Source: Fodinicola feengrottensis (lineage in GTDB: Bacteria > Actinomycetota > Actinomycetes > Mycobacteriales > HKI-0501). Taken from it: a DNA stretch of 47,306 bases. The stretch lies in NCBI RefSeq assembly GCF_010993775.1, contig NZ_WOTO01000069.1, forward strand, positions 1 through 47,306. Reading direction: 5' to 3'. Below the pieces are notes generated by a model. The model saw only the letters and a program-made list of their open reading frames with translations, was not told the origin of the DNA and did not search any database. Every line of letters begins with the position of its first letter. The first letter of the stretch is position 1. This document shows positions 37,708-47,153 of this stretch, one piece after another. The translations under genes were made by a program, and so were the position numbers.

Positions 37708-38205
37708 GCTGTTAATTCTACCGCTGGCACCGACAGTTTGATCACGTACGGGCAATCAGGAAATGCATACTTTCACAATAACCTCAACGAAACATAGAGC
37801 GCGCGCGTTCAAGTCTTTGCGGGCGAGAACGTTGGGCCTCAGAACGCAAATCGCGACGCGGTTAGGCCAAGGGACGACAAGTTACCCAAGAGGTGATGCT
37901 GGCTGCTGGAATCACAGATCGGGCTCCAGTCTGGTGTTTTCAACTATGCCCCAGCGGGAATCGGCGCGTCCGGGTCGTATGCCTCCCGGGTCAAGCAAGG
38001 TGGTCGCACGACGACCTGAATAGTCGGCCAGGCTGGAGCGCAGTACTGAGCCGGTGGCTCACCTGAGCGGAGCTCAGTGCATCGAGCGACGCTTGCGACG
38101 GCTAGGAGTTCGTGGAAGCGCAGTAGCCGTGGGTCGGAGATGAGTCACAGCGGCAGATGGCGGGTACGGCACTGCTGGGGGCACGTTGCGTGTGACGATG
38201 GTGGG
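37708..38205. other. 500-bp divergent gap
   Basis: It lies between the HNH nuclease and DUF255 genes. No ORF is convincing and no tRNA or strong hairpin is evident. It should contain the two promoters, and may include remnants left by insertion of the HNH gene. Confidence 0.3.
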
Positions 38206-40200
38206 GTGAATCGGTTAGGGAGTGCGACGTCGCCCTATCTGCTCCAGCATGCGGACAACCCGGTGGAGTGGTGGGAGTGGTCAGATGCGGCTTTTGAGGA
38301 GGCCCGCCGGCGCGACGTGCCGGTGTTGGTCTCGGTCGGGTACGCGGCCTGTCATTGGTGTCATGTGATGGCGCATGAGTCGTTTGAGAACGCGGAGATC
38401 GCCGCGTTGGTCAACGAGAACTGTGTGCCGATCAAGGTTGACCGGGAGGAGCGACCGGACGTCGACGCGGTCTACATGGAGGCCACGCAGGCGATGACGG
38501 GCAGGGTGGGGGTGGCCGATGACGGTGTTCGCCACTCCGGACGGTCAGCCCTTCTTCTGCGGGACGTATTTTCCGCCCGCCAACTTCGCGCGGCTCGTGT
38601 CCGCGGTCGCGGACGCCTGGCAGAACAGGCGGGACGCGGTGCTGAAGCAGAGCGCGGAGGTTGTCCAGGCGTTGGGGAGCCGGCTGCCGGCCGGTGGGCC
38701 GCTCAGTGCGGAGCTGGTGGACGGCTGCATTGCCGTTCTGCACAAGGATTACGATGCGGCGCGCGGTGGTTTTGGTGGGGCGCCCAAGTTTCCGCCGTCG
38801 TCGGTGTTGGAGTTCCTGCTTCGGCACCATCATCGGACTGGCTCCGCGGTCGCACTGTCCATGGTGGAGGGTACGGCCGAGGCGATGGCCCGGGGCGGTA
38901 TGTACGACCAGTTGGCCGGCGGTTTCGCTCGCTACTCGGTGGATGCCACCTGGACTGTGCCGCATTTCGAGAAGATGTTGTACGACAACGCTTTGCTGCT
39001 CCGCGCGTACACGCACCTCTGGCAGCGGACCGGGTCGCCGTTGGCGCAGCGGGTCGCGGACGAGACGGTTGCCTTCCTGCTGACGGATGTGAAGACGGCA
39101 GAGGGCGCGTTCGCGGCGTCGCTGGACGCTGACACCGACGGTGTCGAGGGCTTGACGTACGCCTGGACACCCGATCAGCTCGTCGAGGTTCTTGGCCCTG
39201 ACAACGGAAAGTGGGCCGCGGATCTGCTCTCGGTGACGAAGGAAGGAACGTTCGAACACGGCTCCAGTGTGCTGCAGTTGCGGACGGATCCGGACGATGT
39301 GGACCGTTGGGCGGAAATCCAGCAGCAGCTGTGGGCGGCACGGGCAGTACGGCCGCAGCCGGCGATGGACGACAAGGTGGTGGCGTCCTGGAACGGGTTG
39401 GCTATCACCGCTTTGGTCGAGTACGGCGTGCTTCGCGGCAGTCCGTCCACTGTGGACTTGGCGGCCTCGGCCGGCGACCTGATCTGGCACCTGCATTTCG
39501 TTGACGGCCGGCCGGCTGCGGCGGGCGTCGCGGCATGGCGTGGTGGGGGCGCCGGCCGGAGTGCTGGAGGACTACGCGGCATTGGCTGAGGCGTTTTTGT
39601 TGCTGCATCAAGCAACTGGGTCGCTGCACTGGTTGTCCCGCGCCGAACAGCTGCTGGGCATCGTGCTGGATCATTTCGCGGACGGCGAGGGTGGCTTCTT
39701 TGACACCGCCGACGATGCGGAGGCGTTGGTCGTACGGCCGGCGGAGATGACCGATGGCGCGACGCCGTCCGGGATGTCGCTGGCCTGCGAGGCCCTGCTC
39801 ACGTACGCGGCGCTGACGGGGTCGTCCCGGCATCGGGAGGCCGCCGAGGCCGGGCTCAACCGGCTGTCGACCGTGATGGCGCGGGCGCCCCGGTTCGCCG
39901 GCTGGGCGCTCGCGGTGGCCGAGGCCGCGTTGGCGGGGCCGTATCAGGTTGCCGTCGCGGGGGATCCGGACGGTACGAGCGAGCTGCGTCGAGCCGCGTG
40001 GGCGGCGGGTTCTTCGCGGGCGCGGTGGTGGTTTTTGGCGAGCCGGACGCGCCGGGAGTGCCGCTGCTGGCTGACCGGCCGCTCGTCGGGGGCCAGCCGG
40101 CCGCCTACCCGTGCCGGGGTTTTGTCTGCGACCTTCCGCTCACCGAGCCGGGTGCGCTGCGCGCGAGCTGCTCTCGCCGGCGAGCCAGCCGGAGCTCTGA
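38206..40200 (+). CDS. DUF255 thioredoxin-domain protein (YyaL/SSP411 family), frameshifted as sequenced
   Basis: The product of about 660 residues starts NRLGSATSPYLLQHADNPVE. A thioredoxin-like domain follows with the redox motif in GYAACHWCHVMAHESF and VPIKVDREERPDVDAVYM, then an (alpha/alpha)-barrel resembling glycosidases or epimerases: PKFPPSSVLEFLLRHHH, MYDQLAGGFARYSVDATWTV and SWNGLAITALVEYGV. The GTG at 38206 gives the family's standard start. Frame changes lie near 38500, 39540, 40000 and 40165. The true end is SPASQPEL with TGA at 40198-40200. The molecular role of the family is poorly defined. Confidence 0.85.
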
Positions 40201-40265
40201 GCGCGGGACAAAGTCCCACTTTCGGCGCCGAGCGTGGGACAAAGTCCCGCACTCGGCGCCGAAAG
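40201..40265. terminator. Repeated palindromes between convergent genes
   Basis: CTTTCGGCGCCGAG (40219-40232) and CTCGGCGCCGAAAG (40252-40265) are perfect 14-bp arms. GGGACAAAGTCCC occurs twice (40205-40217 and 40236-40248), each copy itself a hairpin. The structure fills the space between the DUF255 stop and the symporter stop, so it probably ends transcription from both sides. It shares its core with the repeat at 27801-27833. Confidence 0.65.
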
Positions 40266-40269
40266 AGTG

Positions 40270-41833
40270 CTACGAGCCGATGCCGGTGAGGGAGCGGACT
40301 TCCATTTCGGCCTGTCGGCGGGGTTCGGAGTGGCCGCGCGAAATGACGGTGCCCAGGAAAGCGAAAAGGAACGACACTGGAATGGAGACAATGCCGGGGT
40401 TTGTCAGCGGGAAGTATGCGAAATGCAGGTGCGGGAAAATGGACATGGGGGAGCCGGAAACGGTCGGGGAGAGCACGACGAGCGCGAAGCACGAGATCAG
40501 TCCACTGTAGTTCCCCAGAGCGTGCCGCTGGTGTTGAAACGTTTCCAGAACAGCGTGTAGAGGATCGTCGACAGGTTCGCGGACGCGGCGAAGGCGAAGG
40601 CCAGTGCCACCAGGAAGGCGACGTTCTGGCCGTTCGCGAGGATGCCGCCGGCGATGGACAGCAGGCCGAAAACCACCGCGGAGATGCGGGCTACCCGGAT
40701 TTCGGCGCCGGGGCGGGCCCGGCCTCGGGCGATGATGTTTGCGTATACATCGTGGGCAAAAGACGCCGACGCGGCCAGCGTGAGGCCGGCGACAACAGCC
40801 AGGATGGTGGCGAAGGCGACGGCCGCGACGACGGCCAGCAGCACGGTGCCGCCAATGTGTAATGCGAGCAGTGGCGCGGCCGAGTTCTGTCCGCCGGGGG
40901 CGGCGAGGATCGCGTCGGTGCCGACCAAAGCGGCCGCACCGAAGCCGACTATCAGCGTGGCCAGGTAGAAAATGGACATCGTCCAGGTCGCCCACACCAC
41001 CGATCGGCGGCTTCGCGGGCGTTGGGCACGGTGTAGAACCGCATCAGAATGTGCGGGAGACCGGCCACGCCGAGGACCAAAGCCAGTGAAAGCGACACGA
41101 AATCCAGTTTGCTCAGGTCGGTTTTGCCGTATTCCACCCCAGGGCTGAGGATCGCCGTGCCTTTCGGGTTGTGCGCGGCCGCCTGTTCCATGATCGCCGA
41201 GATGCTGAAACCGAACTTTCCCAACAGGAAGACGGTGATCAGGGTGATCGTCAGCATCAGCAACGCGGCTTTGATGATCTGTACGAAAGTGGTCCCGCGC
41301 ATCCCGCCGACCAGTACGTAGAAGATCATCACCAGCCCGACGCCGATGATCACCAGCGCCTGGCCCCATCTGGTGTGTACGTTGAGCAGCAATGCCACCA
41401 AACCGCCGGCGCCGGCCATTTGCGCGACCATATAGAAAAACGAGATAGCCAGCGTGGAAGTGGCCGCGGCGGCTCGGACCGGGCGTTGGCGCATCCGGAA
41501 GCTCAGCACGTCACCCATCGTGAACCGGCCGGTGTTGCGCAGCAGTTCCCCGACCAACAGCAGGTTGACCAGCCACGCCACCAGGAAGCCGATGGAATAG
41601 AGGAAACCGTCGTAGCCGTTGATGGCGATCGCGCCGGCGATGCCCAGGAACGAGGCCGCGGACAGGTAGTCGCCGGCCATCGCCAGCCCGTTCTGTGGGC
41701 CGCTCAGGCCGCGGCCGGCCGCGTAGTAGTCGACCGTGGTGCTGTTCCGGTTGCCGGCCCGGTAAACGACGAAAAGCGTGACAAGCAGGAATGCCACGAA
41801 AACCGCCGTATTGATGAGGGGATTTCCTGTCAC
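40270..41833 (-). CDS. actP: Sodium:solute (acetate-type) symporter, frameshifted as sequenced
   Basis: The product of about 520 residues belongs to the SSS family, ActP/MctC-like branch. It has about 13 membrane helices, with FVVYRAGNRNSTTVDYYAAG, MAGDYLSAASFLGIAGAIAI, FRMRQRPVRAAAATSTLAIS, VAGLPHILMRFYTVPNAREA and a C-terminal ISRGHSEPRRQAEMEVRSLT. It should import acetate or another short carboxylate with sodium. Breaks lie near 41005 (one C missing; restored NAREARRSVVWATWTM) and near 40505. The GTG at 41833 overlaps the DUF485 stop (GTGA), so the two genes are coupled, the usual arrangement for this family. The exact substrate is inference. Confidence 0.85.
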
Positions 41834-42303
41834 TCCGCCTCCAAACCGGCCTGCCGGCGGATCTCGGTGACCCGCGGGTCGATCCGCCGGCGGGCGAACC
41901 GGACGTACCAGGTGGTGATCACCAGCGTCGACACGAACTGCAGAGCGCCGAGCACCAAGCCGACCGTGATGGTGCCATAGAGCCGGTAGCTCATGAAGCT
42001 GTGCGCGTACGCGGCGAGCAGCACGAAGGCGAGATACCAGCCGAGGAACACCACGGTCATCGGGAACACGAACCGGCGCAGCCGGCGGCGCAGGTCGGCG
42101 AACTCCGGGCTGGCCTGGATGGCCAGATAATCTGGCTGTTGATCCAGCGGCAGCCCGGACAGCGCGCCAGTGTGTTCAGAGAGACCGTGTTCAGAGAGAT
42201 GGTGGTCAGAAAGGCTGTGTTCGGAAAGAGCCTGTCCGAAGGCGCCGGCTGGGGAATTATGCAACGGCATCGTCGGCGGCTGCCCGTACGGTGGCTGTGA
42301 CAT
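41830..42303 (-). CDS. DUF485 membrane protein with His-rich N-terminus
   Basis: An intact product of 157 residues. The C-terminal two thirds are a DUF485 domain with two membrane helices (VFPMTVVFLGWYLAFVLLAA and GTITVGLVLGALQFVSTLVI), the usual partner of ActP-type symporters. The N-terminal 50 residues are unusual: a Pro/Gln stretch, then four imperfect repeats of the form S-E/D-H-x-L (SEHSLSDHHLSEHGLSEH). The ATG at 42303 (MSQPPYGQPP) is chosen over 42342. The repeats may arise from short tandem duplications and could bind metal; this is not typical of DUF485 proteins as I know them. Confidence 0.85.
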   Translation of the reverse strand: MSQPPYGQPPTMPLHNSPAGAFGQALSEHSLSDHHLSEHGLSEHTGALSGLPLDQQPDYLAIQASPEFADLRRRLRRFVFPMTVVFLGWYLAFVLLAAYAHSFMSYRLYGTITVGLVLGALQFVSTLVITTWYVRFARRRIDPRVTEIRRQAGLEAE

Positions 42304-42770
42304 TCGTCCCTCCCGGCCGGTGGTTCGACACCCTGTTGTCAAGGTCCATCAAGCGGTGCCGTTTATGCGCGCCACTCATGAAAGGGACGCGTATAGTTCA
42401 TTTCCGGGTCGTTGGCCATCGTCGCCACCGACTATTAATTCCTCGCTGTTCGCAGGGTGCGGAACAACTGTGCCGGTGGTGTAAAGTTGCCTCCACTCGC
42501 GGGGATCCTAGCAGGGTGTATTCCCCAAAAGATTGTCCCGGTGTTCGGCGTTTGGCAAGAAAAGTTACGGCAGTAAACGGTAAGCGGTGAACGTGATTGG
42601 TCTGGGTGTGGCCAACGCTGAGCCCGGCGGGTTTGTGCACCGCGCCCATCGGGCGGTGAACCGCCCAGGATTTCGGCCCGCCACCACGGATTCCCGCGGG
42701 GGAGTGACCGCGAAGGGGGTCGGGATGGCTGGACGAGCGGGCTGCACCCGACCGGACGGGCAATAGGTCG
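42304..42770. other. Intergenic region upstream of the conservon
   Basis: About 470 bp with no convincing gene on either strand. It holds the promoters for the divergent DUF485 and conservon operons, and a pair of overlapping hairpins at 42638-42666 described separately. Confidence 0.4.
42638..42666 (+). promoter_or_regulatory. Two mutually exclusive hairpins before the conservon
   Basis: CACCG/CGGTG with an internal GCCC/GGGC stem spans 42638-42658. GGGCGG-TGAA-CCGCCC spans 42651-42666. They share GGGCGG, so only one can form at a time, as in attenuators. The pair lies about 105 bp ahead of the kinase start. There is no T-tract, so a regulatory role is a guess. Confidence 0.35.
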
Positions 42771-45395
42771 ATGGACGACAGCGCGTACGAGCGTCCCCGC
42801 CGCGCCGGGTTGACCCGCTGGCGGGACTGGCGGCTGACCACCAAGCTGGTCGCCGTTATCGGCGTGCCGCTGCTCTTCCTGTTCACGCTCGGCGGGGTGC
42901 AGATCCAGGGCGCGGTCGCGAAGACGAGTGAGTACGCCCGAACGCAGAAACTCGTCGCCGTCACCGCCGCGCTGGGCGATGTCGTTGCTGGCCTGCAACA
43001 GGAGCGTACGGCCGCGGCCACCGAGATCGCGGCTGGCACTCGCGGCGCTGGCATGGAGCCGTACTACCGCGTCACCGACAGTGCCAACAAGGCCCTCTCC
43101 CAGCGGTTATCCGCCGCCGGGCCACTGCCGGCCGGGCTGCGTCCGACGGCCATTTCGGCGTTGTCCGGGCTGTCGTCCCTACGTACGTCCGCCGAGCCGG
43201 CGGCGCAGGTCGTCGACGGATATTCGCGGCTCATCGGGCCGCTGCGGCTTTTTGACCAGGAGTTGGCCGCTGGGTTGGCCGACCCGCGGCTCAGCGCGGC
43301 CGCGCTGGCGCTTTTCGACCTGCGGGCGGTGCAGGAGGAAGTCGCGGTGCAGCGGGCCGTGCTGGCCGGTACGAGCGGGACGATCACCGCCGCCCAACGG
43401 GACCTGGTGCGCGCCTCGGATGCCCGGATGGCCGTACGGGCCGCCGATTTCCTGGCCAGCGCGAGCCCGGCCGACGCGGCTCTCTATCAGAACGCGATGG
43501 GTGCGTCGGCGGCCCGCAGTCGTGAGCAGCTAAAAGTAGAGGTGCTTGGCGCTGAGCCGACTGTGCCGGCCGGGTGGAACGGCGCTTCCGATCAGACCGC
43601 GATGGCGCTCAACGGGCTCGCGATCACGTTGACCCCGGCAGCTGCAAGCCCAAGTCGCGCAGCTACGCGAAAACGCCAGCAACGCGGCCGGGCTCGCGTC
43701 GGTGATCCTCTTCGTGGCGTTGCTGATAGCGGCCAGCGTGATGATCGCGATCGCTCGCCAGCTGGTCCGCTCGCTGGGCGCGTTGCGCCGGCGGGCCGAC
43801 GATGTGGCCGCCCGCCGGTTGCCGGCCGCGGTGGCCGACCTGCGGGCCGGCCGCCGGGTGGACACCATGGTCGCGTTGGTCGCCGGGCCGGACGAGATCG
43901 GCCAGCTCGGCGCCGCTTTCGACGCGGTGCACGCGCAGGCGTTGCGGCTGGCGGTCGAGCAGACCCGGCTGCGGGGCAACTACGCGGAGATCTTCGTCAA
44001 CTGTCCCGCCGCAGTGAGACGCTCGTACAGCGCCAGCTGGCCCTGATCGAGCAGCTGGAGCAGGACGAGGACGACCCGGACCAGCTGTCGATCCTGTTCC
44101 AGCTGGACCACCTGGCCACCCGGATGCGGCGCAACAACGAGAACCTGATGGTGCTCTCCGGTACGGACGTGACCAGGCAGTTCACCCGTCCGGTCGGGCT
44201 ACAGGACGTGTTGCGCGCGGCGGTCTCGGAGATCGAGCACTACCAGCGGGGGTGGTGGTCGGGCCGCCGGCCGCGCTGGCCGTCGCCGGCTATGCGGTCG
44301 GTGATGTCGTACGCCTGGTCGCCGAGCTGCTGGACAACGCCACCGCGTTCTCCCCGCCGAGCACCCAGGTCACCGTCAGCTGCTATCCGGCCCGCGCTGG
44401 CGGGGTGTCGCTGGACATCCTCGACCACGGCATTGGCATGCCGCAGGAACAGGTCGAGGCTTCCAACGCGCAGCTGTCGTCGACCGCCGAGATGGAGCCG
44501 CAGCACGTCCCGCCGGATGGGCTTGTTCGTGGTCGGCCGGCTTGCCCGCCGGCACGGCGTGCGGGTGCTGCTGCACTCCGGCGAGGAGCTCGGCGGCGTA
44601 CGAGCGACCATCACGCTGCCGGCGGCGCTGCTGCAGCCGGAGAGCGAAGCCCAGCACGCCGGCCCGGCGGACGAGTGGCGGCCGTCGCCGCGGCAGAAGG
44701 TGCTCAACGGCGGCCACCGCGCCGATTTGCTGGCCAGCCTGCCCAAACGGCGGCCGCGGCGGCTCGCCAAGGCACCTCGGACGGTGCCGCCGCCGGTCGG
44801 CCCCGAGCAGGTCTCGCCGGCCCCGGTCAACGGCTCGGCGATCTCGGCGATCTCGCCGGCCATCGCGGCCGCGGCGGCCGCGGTCGAGGAGGTCGCCGGC
44901 CTCGCGCCGGAGTGGGCGACCAACGCCGAGCACACCGGCGAGATCCTGATCGCCCCCCGCCGCCGGCCGCCGACCAGGTCGCCGGGCCGCCGGAGGGCAC
45001 CCCGATCTTCAACCAGATGCAGACCGGCTGGTTCGCCGAAGAAGACGAGAAAACTCCGCAGAAGGCCACCCAGTCGTGGACCCACGGCCGCGGACGCCGA
45101 CATCGCCGCGGTCACCCGGGCGCTGGCCGGCAAACCCACCAAGGTGACCGCCGCTGGGCTGCCCAAACGGGTGCCGCGAGCGATGCTCGTACCAGGCACC
45201 GCGTCCTCCCCGGCACCGGCCGCGGTGGTCCCCGCCGAGCCTCCCGCGAAGGTCGCGCCGATCGCCCGGCAGAGCGCCGAGCGGGTACGTGACCAATTCG
45301 CCAGCTACCAACGCGGCGTGCGGCAGGCCCGGTCGGTGGGCGCGGCTGGTAGTACTGACACCACAGTGGACGGGGCAGGACGGGAGAGTGGATGA
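42771..45395 (+). CDS. Conservon sensor histidine kinase (CvnA-like, NIT domain), frameshifted as sequenced
   Basis: The product of about 870 residues has a membrane helix (LVAVIGVPLLFLFTLGGVQI) and an extracellular nitrate/nitrite-sensing-type NIT domain (about residues 55-290, ALGDVVAGLQQERTAAATEI). A second helix follows (VILFVALLIAASVMIAIARQ), then a HAMP-like linker. The dimerisation box is LDHLATRMRRNNENLMVLSG. The ATPase domain has LVAELLDNATAFSPPSTQV and LDILDHGIGMP, then RRMGLFVVGRLARRHGVRVL. A long Pro/Ala-rich tail ends in GAGRESG. Frame changes lie near 43650, 44005 (one C missing), 44245 (two extra G), 44510, 44965 and 45085. It overlaps the roadblock gene by ATGA. Confidence 0.85.
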   Translation: MDDSAYERPRRAGLTRWRDWRLTTKLVAVIGVPLLFLFTLGGVQIQGAVAKTSEYARTQKLVAVTAALGDVVAGLQQERTAAATEIAAGTRGAGMEPYYRVTDSANKALSQRLSAAGPLPAGLRPTAISALSGLSSLRTSAEPAAQVVDGYSRLIGPLRLFDQELAAGLADPRLSAAALALFDLRAVQEEVAVQRAVLAGTSGTITAAQRDLVRASDARMAVRAADFLASASPADAALYQNAMGASAARSREQLKVEVLGAEPTVPAGWNGASDQTAMALNGLAITLTPAAASPSRAATRKRQQRGRARVGDPLRGVADSGQRDDRDRSPAGPLAGRVAPAGRRCGRPPVAGRGGRPAGRPPGGHHGRVGRRAGRDRPARRRFRRGARAGVAAGGRADPAAGQLRGDLRQLSRRSETLVQRQLALIEQLEQDEDDPDQLSILFQLDHLATRMRRNNENLMVLSGTDVTRQFTRPVGLQDVLRAAVSEIEHYQRGWWSGRRPRWPSPAMRSVMSYAWSPSCWTTPPRSPRRAPRSPSAAIRPALAGCRWTSSTTALACRRNRSRLPTRSCRRPPRWSRSTSRRMGLFVVGRLARRHGVRVLLHSGEELGGVRATITLPAALLQPESEAQHAGPADEWRPSPRQKVLNGGHRADLLASLPKRRPRRLAKAPRTVPPPVGPEQVSPAPVNGSAISAISPAIAAAAAAVEEVAGLAPEWATNAEHTGEILIAPRRRPPTRSPGRRRAPRSSTRCRPAGSPKKTRKLRRRPPSRGPTAADADIAAVTRALAGKPTKVTAAGLPKRVPRAMLVPGTASSPAPAAVVPAEPPAKVAPIARQSAERVRDQFASYQRGVRQARSVGAAGSTDTTVDGAGRESG

Positions 45396-45844
45396 CCGGG
45401 AGTGATTCGCCCATCGCCCAGTTCGGCTGGTTGGTCACCACCTTCACCGAGCGGGTGCCGGGTGCCGCGCACGCGGTCGTCGTCTCCACCGACGGGTTGC
45501 TGCTGACCGCGTCGGCGCGGCTACCGCAGGACCGCGCCGACCAGTTGGCGGCGGCCGCCGCCGGGCTGCTCAGCCTGGCCCAGGGCGCGGCTCGGTGTTT
45601 CGACGCCGGCGGGGTCCGGGAAACGGTCGTCCAGATGGACCGCGGCCTGCTCATGTTGATGGCGATTGGCGAGGGGTCCTGCCTCGCGGTGCTGGCCACG
45701 CCGAACTGCGACATCGGCCAGGTCGCGTACGAGATGGCCCTGCTGGTGGAGCAGGTCGGCCAGATCCTCACCCCGCGGCTGCGGGCCGAGCTGCAGGGCA
45801 CGTCGTATTTGCCGACCGAACCCGTTTCGCCAACCAGAGCCTGA
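45392..45844 (+). CDS. Roadblock/LC7-domain protein (CvnB-like)
   Basis: An intact protein of 150 residues with the roadblock/LC7 fold: FGWLVTTFTERVPGAAHAVV, STDGLLLTASARLPQDRADQ and a terminal helix AYEMALLVEQVGQILTPRLR. In conservons this protein associates with the kinase and the small GTPase, in a membrane complex likened to a G-protein-coupled system. The start overlaps the kinase stop (ATGA) and the stop is 3 bp before the DUF742 start, so the genes are coupled. Confidence 0.9.
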   Translation: MTGSDSPIAQFGWLVTTFTERVPGAAHAVVVSTDGLLLTASARLPQDRADQLAAAAAGLLSLAQGAARCFDAGGVRETVVQMDRGLLMLMAIGEGSCLAVLATPNCDIGQVAYEMALLVEQVGQILTPRLRAELQGTSYLPTEPVSPTRA

Positions 45845-45847
45845 GCG

Positions 45848-46577
45848 ATGACCAGCCGCGGTGAGCCGCCGATCTGGGCTGGCCGGCACGAGCCCGGCCA
45901 CACCGGCGAGTTCACCGCACTGCCCGCTCCGGCCGAGGACCTGGCCGAGCCGCCGCCGGTCGTGGTGCCGACTACCGACCAGCGGCCGGTCGGCGGCCGG
46001 ATCGTGTCGATCGAGCCCGGAGGCCGGCCATGTGGCCGCGCACGCGGAGGCGACCTTCGGGGACGTGGTCAACGCCTTCAGCCTCGGCAGCCGGCGCCGG
46101 CAGCGGCGCCAGCGTGCCCAGGAGCCGCCCCCGATCGTTGCCGTACGAGCCGAAGTCGCTGGTCAGGACCTGTTCCAGTCGCCCCCGCCGGCACCGCCGG
46201 AGGATGTCGAGGCACCCGCGCAGGCGATCACCGTGGACACAGCCGCTACCGTCGTACGCCCGTACACATGGACGAGCGGGCGCACCAAGTCGTCCATCGA
46301 CCTGGAGATTGAGACGCTGGTATCGACGACCGAGCAGGCTACGGAAACGGCGGCGCCGCGGGTGGAGCACCGCTCGATTGTCCGGCTCTGCGCGCAGCCG
46401 CGGTCGGTGGCCGAGGTGGCGTCGGCGCTGTCGGTGCCGCTGGGGGTGGCCAAGGTGTTGCTCGGCGACCTGGCCGACGCCGGCCTGATCGCCGTCCACC
46501 GGAACGCGCCGGCCAACGACCGGGACGCGCATCTGGCGCTGATGGAAAGGGTGTTGAGTGGACTCCGTCGCATCTAG
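45848..46577 (+). CDS. DUF742 protein (CvnC-like), frameshifted as sequenced
   Basis: The product of about 243 residues has a long Pro/Ala/Gly-rich N-terminal part (MTSRGEPPIWAGRHEPGHTG) followed by the DUF742 domain. This includes VVRPYTWTSGRTKSSIDLEI, HRSIVRLCAQPRSVAEVASA, LSVPLGVAKVLLGDLADAGL and IAVHR, a winged-helix-like fold. The N-terminal linker is longer than usual for the family. The frame changes near 46015. The 3' end overlaps the GTPase start by 20 bp. Confidence 0.85.
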
Positions 46578-47136
46578 CCGGATCACTTCGGCGAAGATCG
46601 TGGTGGCCGGCGGTTTCGGGGTCGGCAAGACGACCTTCGTCGGCGCGGTGTCGGAGATCCCGCCGCTGACCACCGAAGCCCAGATCACCACCGCCAGTCT
46701 CGGCGTTGACGACCTGGCCGCCACCCCGGACAAGGTCGCCACCACCGTCGCGATGGACTTCGGCCGTCGTACGCTCGCCGAGGACCTGATCCTCTACCTG
46801 TTCGGTACGCCTGGGCAGCACCGCTTCTGGTTCATGTGGGACGACCTGGTCCGCGGCGCCATCGGCGCGGTCGTGTTGGTCGACACCCGTCGCCTCGCCG
46901 ACTCGTTCTCCGCGGTCGACTTCTTCGAAGAGCGCGGTCTGCCGTACGTAGTGGCCGTGAACCGCTTCGACGGCCAACTCCGCCACACCCTCGCCGACGT
47001 ACGCGAAGCCATGACCATCGACCCCGCCGTCCCCGTCATGTCCTGCGACGCCCGCGACCGCGAATCCACCAAACAAACCCTGATCCGCCTAGTCGAATAC
47101 GCCATGATCCGCTGGATGACCCCCGCCCGCACGTAG
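46558..47136 (+). CDS. Conservon small GTPase (CvnD-like)
   Basis: An intact protein of 192 residues. The P-loop is VVAGGFGVGKTTFVG (about residues 16-30). Switch regions include MDFGRRTLAEDLILYLFGTP, with the FGTPGQHRFWFMWDD segment equivalent to the DxxG motif (here GTPGQ). The base-specificity motif is NRFDG in place of NKxD, and VMSCDARD corresponds to the SAK region. This is the effector component of the four-gene conservon. The GTG at 46558 lies inside the end of the DUF742 gene and gives the standard N-terminus DSVASSRITSAKIVVAGGFG. Confidence 0.93.
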   Translation: MDSVASSRITSAKIVVAGGFGVGKTTFVGAVSEIPPLTTEAQITTASLGVDDLAATPDKVATTVAMDFGRRTLAEDLILYLFGTPGQHRFWFMWDDLVRGAIGAVVLVDTRRLADSFSAVDFFEERGLPYVVAVNRFDGQLRHTLADVREAMTIDPAVPVMSCDARDRESTKQTLIRLVEYAMIRWMTPART

Positions 47137-47153
47137 CTCACCCCGCGCGAGCG

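Noticed and set aside
43530..45199. Long minus-strand ORFs opposite the conservon kinase
   Set aside because: They are antisense shadows of an Ala/Pro-rich coding region. The plus strand has clear kinase motifs in every segment.
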